Positions 1-5,195 of a stretch of DNA of 8,779 nt are shown here, in pieces. Source of the DNA: Desulfobacterales bacterium. GTDB taxonomy: Bacteria > Desulfobacterota > Desulfobacteria > Desulfobacterales > JAUCGF01. The translations under genes and the position numbers were made by a program. The notes beneath the pieces are model-generated. The model saw nothing but the letters and a program-made list of their open reading frames with translations. It made no database searches and was not told the DNA's origin. The stretch is taken from positions 1 through 8,779 of the forward strand of contig JAOZRC010000191.1 in NCBI GenBank assembly GCA_029940345.1. Reading direction: 5' to 3'. Each line of letters opens with the position of its first letter. The first letter of the stretch is position 1.

Positions 1-18
1 ATGGTGTTGATTTTAGTA

Positions 19-89
19 ATCGGGTCAGAGGGAGCAAATCCTCCCGTCTATGCCCACAGCACCGCGCGTACGGTTCCGTAGACGGCTCT
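19..89 (-). ncRNA. Group II intron 3' end remnant (domains V and VI)
   Basis: Read on the minus strand, 89 to 58 folds like intron domain V. A basal helix begins with the GAGCCG box, pairs with a GCGGTGCT strand and has surplus bases on the 3' side. The distal helix is TACG-GAAC-CGTA, with a four-base loop. The string ACGGAACCGTACG followed by GGTGCTGTGGG is what I remember from bacterial group II introns. Domain VI would be the GGGAG/CTCCC hairpin at 45-30, and the intron would end at the CCCGAT around position 19. No reverse transcriptase or earlier intron domain is visible on the 5' side (positions 90-507), so this is a truncated relic. The distal exon would lie at 1-18 and beyond the window edge. 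The fold was done by eye. Confidence 0.55.
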
Positions 90-130
90 TCATGTAAATG
101 TTTGTCAATTATGGCACCTCTTAAGGAAAT

Positions 131-157
131 AGTGTAAACTGACTTATGAAGCATGCC
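131..157 (+). repeat. Left copy of a 27-bp dispersed inverted repeat
   Basis: This stretch begins AGTGTAAACTGACTTATGAA. Its reverse complement matches 8061-8087 at 26 of 27 positions. A diverged copy in the same orientation as 8061 lies at 7942-7968 (23 of 27), and the 11-base core AGTGTAAACTG recurs at 8210-8220. The left and right copies both read inward from the GTGTAAACTGAC end. This may be an insertion-sequence end or a dispersed intergenic repeat; no transposase accompanies it in the window. Confidence 0.7.
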
Positions 158-298
158 GCCACAATGTACCTTTTTCCCTCCGGCCGTAACGGTTCACTCC
201 CCACCTGCCTGCCAAGTAAGTCATTGCGAAACACCATAATATCAATGAGTTAATTAATTAATTGAAAAAATCAGGCCAAAGGCCAGATAAAAAAGCTC

Positions 299-322
299 GT
301 TCCCATGCTCCGGCGTGGGAAC
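299..322. repeat. REP-like hairpin GTTCCCA...TGGGAAC, copy 1
   Basis: GTTCCCATGC and GCGTGGGAAC pair over 10 positions (one G-T wobble) around a TCCG loop. Hairpins of the form GTTCCCACGCTC...GCGTGGGAAC are widespread intergenic repeats in proteobacterial and desulfobacterial genomes. No T-run follows, so I do not call it a terminator. Confidence 0.75.
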
Positions 323-372
323 ATCTGCGCTGCATCCTGAAACGTTGAATTAACGCGGCTTTGGCCCAAAAA

Positions 373-398
373 GGTTCCCAAACCAGAGCGTGGGAACC
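373..398. repeat. REP-like hairpin, copy 2
   Basis: GGTTCCCA (373-380) pairs perfectly with TGGGAACC (391-398) around a 10-base loop. It is the same hairpin family as 299-322. The loop keeps the AGAGCG part of the common repeat, while the left arm has lost its GC end. Confidence 0.7.
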
Positions 399-443
399 AG
401 AGAGGAGTGAACGGTTACCTCCGGCCCAGGTTTAACTGATTTG

Positions 444-472
444 TTGACATGGAATTAAAAGTGATATATTAT
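444..472 (+). promoter_or_regulatory. Sigma70-type promoter of the GntR regulator gene
   Basis: A perfect -35 box TTGACA (444-449) is followed by a 17-base spacer and TATTAT (467-472), five of six matches to the -10 consensus. Transcription would start near 479-480, giving a leader of about 28 bases before the ATG at 508. This is the only clear promoter upstream of the plus-strand catabolic genes. Confidence 0.8.
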
Positions 473-475
473 ATC
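463..475. promoter_or_regulatory. Probable GntR operator overlapping the -10 box
   Basis: GATATATTATATC is a perfect 13-base palindrome with an odd centre, and it covers the whole -10 element. GntR/FCD proteins bind short AT-rich palindromes as dimers and often repress their own promoter. A second short palindrome, TGTTAACA, lies just downstream at 481-488. The sites are seen directly; the link to this regulator is inference. Confidence 0.55.
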
Positions 476-507
476 CAATATGTTAACAATCATTCGAGCG
501 TCCGACC

Positions 508-1224
508 ATGCCCATTCCAGCTAAAAACAAACCCATCAATCGTTCGTTCATGAGGGAAGAAGTTTATAACACCTTGCTTTCCTGGATCATGGAGGGCGAA
601 CTGCGTCCCGGGGAGAAACTCCTTGACAAAGAGCTGGCAAAAAACATGGGTGTGAGTCGCACCCCGGTGCGAGAAGCCTTGCGGCGACTGGAAGACAAGG
701 AGTTGGTGGAATCTTCGGCCAACCGGTGGACACGGGTTTCAGAAGTTTCCATCAAGGAACCGGAAATGATCTATCCTATCATTATGGCCCTTGAAGAGAT
801 CGCTGTTTCCCAAGCCATGGCGCATTTGACCGAAGGGGATTTCGAGAAAATGGCACAGGCCAACAAGGCTCTTGGAAAGGCCCTGGCGGAAGAGAATCCG
901 GTGAAAGCTTCCATGGCCGACATCCGCTTCCATGATATTTTCATTGAACGGTCCGGCAACCAACACCTAGTGACCATTTTAGGAGATTTGAAAATAAAGA
1001 GCCGGAGGGTGGAAGTTACCTATTTCGAGGGATATGCCTGTGCCAAGTATCCCCTGGATGAACACGATCGTATTCTGGACGCCCTGGGATCACGGGATGT
1101 GGCCCTGGCCCAGTCCCTGGTACGGGCCAACTGGCAAAGCAGCCTGAAGCGGCTCAAGGATATCGAATGCAGAACCGGTATTGACGACCCGGATTACGAT
1201 TCAGACAACGATCCGGACAATTAA
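508..1224 (+). CDS. GntR family transcriptional regulator, FCD-domain type
   Basis: This 238-residue cytoplasmic DNA-binding protein has the usual FadR-subfamily length. The winged helix-turn-helix spans about residues 12-78. It shows the family signature LRPGEKLLDKELAKNMGVSR (32-51), followed by TPVREALRRLEDKELVE. The all-helical FCD ligand-binding domain covers about 85-222. Its metal/ligand positions appear as D138, H142 and H186. The last expected histidine (usual context RAH) reads RAN here, giving N208. The C-terminus is an acidic tail (DDPDYDSDNDPDN). The start at 508 follows the promoter and only a weak GAGCG ribosome site. The stop lies 13 bases before the ATG of the ygeY relic, so it was probably first in the operon and controlled the amino-acid-type catabolic genes behind it. 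The effector is unknown. Confidence 0.9.
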   Translation: MPIPAKNKPINRSFMREEVYNTLLSWIMEGELRPGEKLLDKELAKNMGVSRTPVREALRRLEDKELVESSANRWTRVSEVSIKEPEMIYPIIMALEEIAVSQAMAHLTEGDFEKMAQANKALGKALAEENPVKASMADIRFHDIFIERSGNQHLVTILGDLKIKSRRVEVTYFEGYACAKYPLDEHDRILDALGSRDVALAQSLVRANWQSSLKRLKDIECRTGIDDPDYDSDNDPDN

Positions 1225-1237
1225 CGGAGCAACACTT

Positions 1238-1808
1238 ATGGCCATTGATTTAAACGTGTAATGGAAAAAAACGTGTGAATACAGGCCCCAGATATTGTCA
1301 TTTTTATGGGCAAAGGACCTTTGACTGTGTCCGAGATTTTTATACCTCACCGTCCCGGTGCGCGGTTGCCGACGGCTGCTCAATTTCCGTGGACCGGCAC
1401 CTCACCCGCGGCGAGACCTGGGAAAATGCCCTGGAAGAGATTCGTGAGCTTCCTTCGGTGATAAAAACCAAAGGCAAGGTCAAAATGTACAATTACAACC
1501 GGCCATCCTACACCGGGTTGATTTATCCCACGGAATGCTATTTCCCCAGTTGGGTGCTGGATGAGGATCATGCCGCCTGCAAGACCCTGGCAGAATCCTT
1601 TACTTCTCTGTTCAACCAAGAGCCGGTGGTGGACAAATGGACTTTTTCCACCAACGGAGTTTCCATCATGGGACGTTACGGCATTCCCTGCATCGGTTTC
1701 GGCCCCGGATATGAGGATCAGCCCATGCACCCAATGAGGTGACCTAGGAAGGACGAATTGGTCAAGGCGGCGGCTATGTATGCCGTTATTCCGTCTCTGT
1801 ATGCGTAA
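1238..1808 (+). pseudogene. ygeY: Degraded M20-family hydrolase, YgeY type
   Basis: YgeY-type proteins are M20 metallohydrolases of about 400 residues, found in selenium-linked purine/amino-acid catabolic clusters. The relic starts with ACGGAG and ATG at 1238 but stops after MAIDLNV (1259-1261). The N-terminal metal-binding half is gone. C-terminal homology resumes near 1290 as [13 protein letters not shown]. It shifts frame at a short T run (1337-1341) into [12 protein letters not shown], and continues through [49 protein letters not shown] and [10 protein letters not shown] missing base near 1721 breaks the HAPNE box, which holds the last M20 metal ligand. An extra A near 1746 breaks TWKDELVKAAAMYA, and the frame ends with TAA at 1806-1808. 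With a large internal deletion, an early stop and three single-base indels, it cannot be active. An open frame at 1275-1742 covers only part of the relic. Confidence 0.8.
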
Positions 1809-1859
1809 AAATATGCGGAATAACCGAAGCGAGCTTTAAGCCCTACGGAGATTTTAATC

Positions 1860-3059
1860 ATGGAGTTCAGCTACCGTTGCAGCGTCTGCAATGCATCCTA
1901 TGACATTACGCCTGACCTTACCGTTTGTCCGGATTGCTCCAATCAGCAACAAAAGGAACAACCCTTGACAGGCGTTTTGGAGGTGGAACTTCACGGTGTT
2001 TCAGATATACAGTTTGCCGTCTCTGACCTGCTTCCGGTGGAACCGGTTTATTTTCCACCCATACCCGTGGGAAACACCCCCTTATGGGAACCTGCAAACC
2101 TTAGACGAACCGTGGGATTCAACCGTCTGTTCATCAAGGATGACGGCTCGAATCCCACGGCCTCTTTCAAAGACAGGGCTTCCTTTCTGGTTTCCGCAGC
2201 CGCTATAAAATTTAACATCCAGGACATTACCCTGGCCTCCACCGGCAATGCCGGCTCGTCCATGGCGGGCGTTGGCGCTGCCGCAGGCCAGAGAATCACC
2301 TTGTTTTTGCCGAAAACCGCACCACAGGCAAAACTGGTGCAATCTCTTCAATACGGTGCCAGGGTATTTCGAGTGAATGGAAATTATGACATGGCCTATG
2401 CCATGTCCATCAAATTTTCAAAACGGAATGGCGGCATGAATCGCAACAGCGCTTATAATCCCCTGACCATCGAAGGAAAAAAGACCGTTTCCCTGGAACT
2501 GTTCAAGCAACTGGGGCGTGCGCCGGACGTCCTGTTTGTTTCCGTGGGCGATGGGTGCATCCTGTCCGGTGTCTACAAAGGATTCAGAGACCTTAAATAT
2601 TTGGGACTGATTCCGTCAATTCCCAGGATCATCGGCGTTCAGGCGGAGACTTCGGATGCTCTCTTTCGCGCCTTTAACACCGGGAAATTCGAAAATAAAC
2701 CCACATCCACGATTGCGGATTCCATCTGTGTGGATGTGCCCTGTAACGGTATTCATGCCCTTACCCAGCTCAAACGATTCAACGGAGAGATGATGACTGT
2801 CTCTGACGACGAGATCATCCTGGCCCAGGCGTTCCTCTCCAAATCTGCCGGCTTGTTTACGGAACCTGCCGGTGCAGCGGCATTTGCCGGTTTTCAAAAG
2901 GCTGCTCCGGAACTTGACCCGAAGGCCGTTATTGTAATTCTGACCACTGGAAACGGCCTTAAGGACAGCGCCTCGGCAACCCTTGGGATTCATATGCCCG
3001 AAACCCTCATAGACTCAATTGATGACATATCATTTACTCGGCAAGGTCATAATTTGTGA
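1860..3059 (+). CDS. Threonine-synthase-like PLP-dependent enzyme
   Basis: This 399-residue fold-type-II pyridoxal-phosphate enzyme belongs to the threonine synthase family, which makes threonine from O-phosphohomoserine. Residues 7-26 form a rubredoxin-like CxxC...CxxC knuckle (C7, C10, C23, C26), as in the long ThrC-like group. The PLP lysine is K104 in NPTASFKDRA. STGN (127-130) is the cofactor-ring loop, VGDGCILSG (229-237) the glycine-rich phosphate loop, and TTGNGLKD (362-369) the typical ThrC C-terminal motif. All key positions are present, so it looks functional. The start at 1860 follows CGGAG at 1846-1850. It lies between a ygeY relic and another PLP enzyme, not in a hom-thrB cluster. 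I therefore suspect a catabolic beta/gamma-elimination or replacement on an amino acid rather than housekeeping threonine synthesis. The substrate cannot be read from sequence. Confidence 0.88.
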   Translation: MEFSYRCSVCNASYDITPDLTVCPDCSNQQQKEQPLTGVLEVELHGVSDIQFAVSDLLPVEPVYFPPIPVGNTPLWEPANLRRTVGFNRLFIKDDGSNPTASFKDRASFLVSAAAIKFNIQDITLASTGNAGSSMAGVGAAAGQRITLFLPKTAPQAKLVQSLQYGARVFRVNGNYDMAYAMSIKFSKRNGGMNRNSAYNPLTIEGKKTVSLELFKQLGRAPDVLFVSVGDGCILSGVYKGFRDLKYLGLIPSIPRIIGVQAETSDALFRAFNTGKFENKPTSTIADSICVDVPCNGIHALTQLKRFNGEMMTVSDDEIILAQAFLSKSAGLFTEPAGAAAFAGFQKAAPELDPKAVIVILTTGNGLKDSASATLGIHMPETLIDSIDDISFTRQGHNL

Positions 3060-3097
3060 TTTTTTAAATTATGGTTTCAGATTTCAAATGTCAGTGT

Positions 3098-3115
3098 TCA
3101 GGGACAGTAAAATTT
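3098..3115. repeat. Short dispersed repeat TCAGGGACaGTAAAATTT
   Basis: TCAGGGACAGTAAAATTT here matches TCAGGGACGTAAAATTT at 7977-7993 apart from one extra A. The shorter string GACAGTAAAATTT recurs inside the MITE-like element at 4849-4861. It sits in the 232-base gap between the two PLP genes. Its significance is uncertain because the sequence is AT-rich. Confidence 0.4.
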
Positions 3116-3150
3116 TTTGAAAAGCGCACAAAAATGAAAAGTAACATAAT

Positions 3151-3211
3151 GTCAGAATCAAAATTAACAGAATTCTGAAAATTTTCAAATCCTGTAAATT
3201 CTGATTCAGAC
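3151..3211. repeat. Imperfect inverted repeat between the two PLP genes
   Basis: Left arm 3151-3170 (GTCAGAATCAAAATTAACAG) and right arm 3192-3211 (CTGTAAATTCTGATTCAGAC) match as reverse complements at 17 of 20 positions. The 21-base loop contains the palindrome GAAAATTTTC. The right arm resembles the common CCTGTAAATTCTGATTCAGACA intergenic repeat of desulfobacterial genomes. It could form a stem-loop in the operon mRNA, but no T-run suggests a terminator. Confidence 0.6.
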
Positions 3212-3241
3212 AATTGAAGGAAAGCTAAATTTCCCGAAAGC

Positions 3242-3277
3242 TGGTATCCGAAACCATTATTTGTTAATAAGATACCA
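3242..3277 (+). promoter_or_regulatory. TGGTATC...GATACCA dyad upstream of the second PLP gene
   Basis: TGGTATC (3242-3248) and GATACCA (3271-3277) are perfect 7-base inverted arms, 22 bases apart. The right arm ends three bases before the AGGA ribosome site (3281-3284) of the gene at 3292. The half-sites resemble the TGGTATAC-type operators used by many GntR/FCD regulators. It could be a split operator or an mRNA hairpin. Both readings are inference. Confidence 0.4.
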
Positions 3278-3291
3278 AAAAGGACAGACCC

Positions 3292-4752
3292 ATGATTGAT
3301 CTAATCATCCATCCAAAAACTCTTGAAAACAACATCGCCTATTGTCGGGAAAAGGGAATCACCCTGCCCACATTTGCCATGATGAAAAACCCGGAAACTG
3401 TGCCGGGCAAAATAAAGGACCAACTCAAAACAACCGGCCTGTGGGACCTCTGTTCCGCAAACCTCTATAGAATCACCTGGAACAATGAACCGAAAGATTC
3501 AGGCGGCCTCTTTGGCGGGGTTAACCACTTTGTTCTGCCGCCGGAACTCACGGGATGCCGAGCCTCTATCATTATGCTGGCAGGACGATGGTTTCCCACC
3601 GGCGCTCACAAGGTGGGAGCGACTTTTGGTTGCCTGGCCCCGGCCTTGGTCACCGGCCAGTTCGACCCCCAAAAGACTAAGGCGGTCTGGCCGTCCACCG
3701 GCAACTACTGCCGTGGCGGCGCCTATATTTCGGCTTTGCTTGCCTGTAACGCTATTGCCATCCTACCCGAGGAGATGTCCCGGGAGCGCTTTGAGTGGCT
3801 CAAGACGATAGCCGGCCAAATCATTGCCACTCCGGGGTGCGAATCAAATGTCAAGGAAATCTTTGACAAATGCTGGGAGCTGAAAAAATCCGGCGAGAAT
3901 CTTCGAATCTTCAACCAGTTTGACGAAATGGGCAACCCCCTGTGGCACTATTGCGTCACTGGCCATGCTGTTGAAACCCTGCTGAAGGATTTTCTTGCAA
4001 AAGGGAAACGGTTTGCCGGGTATGTGTCTTCTTCAGGATCCGGCGGAACGCTGGGGGCCGGCTATTATTTGAAACAGAAATTCCCCCGGTGCAAGATTAT
4101 TACTGCCGAAGCCCTTCAATGCCCCACCCTGCTGAACAACGGATTCGGGGCCCACCGTATCGAAGGCATCGGCGATAAGCATGTGCCCTGGGTGCATAAC
4201 TGCAAAGAAACCAATTTTGTCGTAGCCGTAGACGACGAAGTCCCTATGCGGCTTCTGCGCCTGTTCAACGAACCCTTGGGACGACAGGCCCTGGCCGAGG
4301 CAGGCGTGGACAAATCACTTACGGAGAACCTTGACCTTCTTGGCATTTCCGGCATCGGCAACATGGCAGCGGCCATTAAATTTGCCAAATACAATGAACT
4401 GACCGAGGACGATGTGGTTGTCTCTGTTGCCACCGATTCCATGCAGCTTTACGGGTCTCGACTGGGGGAACTGGAACAGGAACTGGGCGTTTATACCGAG
4501 GCCCAGGCTCAAAGGGATATAGAACTGATCAACGCCATAACCATAGATCACACCAAAGAATTATCCTATTACGACAGGAAAGCGATCCACAACCTGAAAT
4601 ATTACACCTGGATTGAGCAGCAGGGCCGGAATGTCGAAGAACTGAACGATCAGTGGTATGATCATGACAATTACTGGTATTCCATTTTCGATCAGGCAGA
4701 TACCATTGATGCGCTGATCACCGATTTTAACGACAGGGTCGGGCTGCTATAA
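3292..4752 (+). CDS. PLP-dependent cysteine-synthase-like protein (beta-subunit family)
   Basis: This 486-residue fold-type-II PLP enzyme is longer than ordinary cysteine synthases (about 310) because of added N- and C-terminal segments. The probable Schiff-base lysine is K107 in PTGAHKVGATFG. STGNYCRGGAY (135-145) is the ring-binding loop, SGSGGTLGAGYYL (248-260) the glycine-rich phosphate loop, and HRIEGIGDKHVPW (288-300) matches the EGIG...VP stretch of the cysteine synthase/CBS family. The last 90 residues are rich in Tyr, Trp and acidic residues (KYYTWIEQQ, WYDHDNYWYSIF) and I know no named domain there. The start follows AGGA with 7-base spacing. It matches proteins usually labelled only PLP-dependent protein beta subunit. 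The neighbouring ThrC-like gene and the ygeY and ygeW relics suggest lyase or replacement chemistry on a diamino or ureido amino acid. It appears intact. Confidence 0.85.
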   Translation: MIDLIIHPKTLENNIAYCREKGITLPTFAMMKNPETVPGKIKDQLKTTGLWDLCSANLYRITWNNEPKDSGGLFGGVNHFVLPPELTGCRASIIMLAGRWFPTGAHKVGATFGCLAPALVTGQFDPQKTKAVWPSTGNYCRGGAYISALLACNAIAILPEEMSRERFEWLKTIAGQIIATPGCESNVKEIFDKCWELKKSGENLRIFNQFDEMGNPLWHYCVTGHAVETLLKDFLAKGKRFAGYVSSSGSGGTLGAGYYLKQKFPRCKIITAEALQCPTLLNNGFGAHRIEGIGDKHVPWVHNCKETNFVVAVDDEVPMRLLRLFNEPLGRQALAEAGVDKSLTENLDLLGISGIGNMAAAIKFAKYNELTEDDVVVSVATDSMQLYGSRLGELEQELGVYTEAQAQRDIELINAITIDHTKELSYYDRKAIHNLKYYTWIEQQGRNVEELNDQWYDHDNYWYSIFDQADTIDALITDFNDRVGLL

Positions 4753-4769
4753 AAAAAATTTGAACATCC

Positions 4770-4793
4770 AACGTTCAACATCGAACATCGAAT
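4770..4793 (+). repeat. Direct repeat copy A of the ygeW leader (identical to 5025-5048)
   Basis: A 24-base block beginning AACGTTCAACATCGAACATC is identical at 4770-4793 and 5025-5048. It is made of the short unit TCGAACA/TTCAACA that forms intergenic repeats in many desulfobacterial genomes. Similarity continues through a purine-rich ribosome site and into the first codons of both ygeW copies. The block is therefore part of a duplicated leader of about 80 bases, not an isolated repeat. Confidence 0.8.
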
Positions 4794-4807
4794 GAAGGAA
4801 AAACCGA

Positions 4808-4983
4808 ATGATCTCAATACTCGGCAGTCATAAGTTCTTCGTCATTTAGACAGTAAAATTTATTAACCACCTGAAATCATTGATAATTTGAAATTTATAA
4901 CCGTTTTTTAAATGTCAATGATTTCAGTGGGTTACAAGAACTTATGACTGACGAGTCAATAGAAAACCAGATAAAAGCGCTAA
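4808..4983 (+). pseudogene. ygeW: ygeW N-terminal copy A, interrupted by a MITE-like element
   Basis: The ATG at 4808 follows an AAGGA ribosome site and begins M-I-S-I. The reading frame is then broken by the 136-bp element at 4820-4955; through the element it meets TAG at 4847-4849. Removing the element and one TCAATA copy restores MISIENQIKAL. This parallels MVSIEKQVKAL of copy B, with 31 of 34 bases matching from the GAATG onward. Homology to copy B ends near 4983, so copy A was already a short partial duplicate. An incidental ATG at 4944 inside the element reads through to a stop at 5073-5075. Confidence 0.7.
4820..4955. mobile_element. 136-bp MITE-like element with 20-bp inverted ends and TCAATA duplication
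   Basis: The left end CTCGGCAGTCATAAGTTCTT (4820-4839) and right end AAGAACTTATGACTGACGAG (4936-4955) match as reverse complements at 19 of 20 positions. A second inner pair, CTGAAATCATTGA (4871-4883) and TCAATGATTTCAG (4915-4927), is perfect over 13, so the whole element can fold into a long hairpin. TCAATA stands immediately on both sides (4814-4819 and 4956-4961), as expected of a 6-bp target duplication. The paralogous copy B lacks the insert and serves as an empty site. There is no coding capacity, so it would be mobilised in trans by an IS with similar ends. I cannot name the family. Confidence 0.85.
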
Positions 4984-5024
4984 CAGAGACTGGATGCTAT
5001 CAAAAATCTGAACATCTGACATCG

Positions 5025-5048
5025 AACGTTCAACATCGAACATCGAAT
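5025..5048 (+). repeat. Direct repeat copy B of the ygeW leader
   Basis: This is identical over 24 bases to 4770-4793 and lies just upstream of the AAGGAG ribosome site (5050-5055) of the ygeW stump. The preceding bases (GAACATCTGACATCG) add further degenerate units of the same CATCGAAC-type repeat. Confidence 0.8.
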
Positions 5049-5062
5049 CAAGGAGAAACCGA

Positions 5063-5194
5063 ATGGTCTCAATAGAAAAACAGGTAAAAGCGCTTGCCCT
5101 TTTAAACATCGCCAATATGCATCTGGATGATTTCCTGCTGACCTGGGACCGTAGCGATGACGAGATCGCCGGCGTGTTCAAGACCGTTTTTTAA
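5063..5194 (+). pseudogene. ygeW: Truncated YgeW-like carbamoyltransferase, first 43 codons
   Basis: YgeW is a knotted carbamoyltransferase-fold protein of about 400 residues that accompanies YgeY and YgeX in selenium-linked catabolic clusters. The 43-residue frame contains HLDDFLLTWDRSDDEIAGVF (20-39). This fits the conserved FLLTWE..DEL..VL segment at the N-terminus of YgeW proteins. The frame then ends at TAA (5192-5194), so the FRDxSTRTR carbamoyl-phosphate motif and everything after it are absent. The ribosome site AAGGAG with 7-base spacing is strong, so the stump may still be translated. It stops one base before the ATG of the MFS gene, which suggests that a deletion or rearrangement fused ygeW to the transporter region. 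The identity rests on a short segment. Confidence 0.65.
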
Positions 5195-5195
5195 A

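Larger units (their letters stand above)
187..417. repeat. Composite inverted-repeat block in the gene-free left region
   Basis: The outer arms are TAACGGTTCACTCC (187-200) and GGAGTGAACGGTTA (404-417). They match as reverse complements at 13 of 14 positions, and both are flanked by a CTCCGGCC string. Inside are two separate hairpins (listed separately) and a short TTAA run at 250-263. No reading frame of note crosses the block. Together with the intron relic and the 27-bp repeat, this is all I can see in the first 440 bases. Confidence 0.6.

Noticed and set aside
1..81. A 26-codon frame starting with ATG at position 1
   Set aside because: No ribosome site is visible, and the opposite strand of the same bases explains the sequence better as an intron domain V-VI structure.
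1275..1742. A 155-residue open frame as an independent gene
   Set aside because: Its first 20 residues are out of frame with the YgeY homology, and the end results from a base loss near 1721. It is part of the ygeY relic.
1860..3059. Housekeeping thrC
   Set aside because: The motifs fit threonine synthase, but the genomic setting is a yge-like catabolic cluster with no homoserine pathway genes, so I left the gene symbol empty.
4770..5048. Two-copy repeat as a CRISPR array
   Set aside because: There are only two copies, the flanking sequence is also duplicated and partly coding, and there are no regular spacers or cas genes.
4944..5075. A 43-codon frame beginning inside the MITE end
   Set aside because: It has no ribosome site, and its sequence is element end plus repeat-derived codons (QHRTSNQGE type), so it is incidental.
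4942..5181. Minus-strand frame across the ygeW leader repeats
   Set aside because: It reads the CATCGAAC repeats backwards (FDVERSMSDV-type residues), a familiar spurious product of this repeat family.
5157..5195. Upstream in-frame ATG as start of the MFS protein
   Set aside because: It would overlap the ygeW stump, has no ribosome site, and adds a non-hydrophobic segment not expected at an MFS N-terminus.
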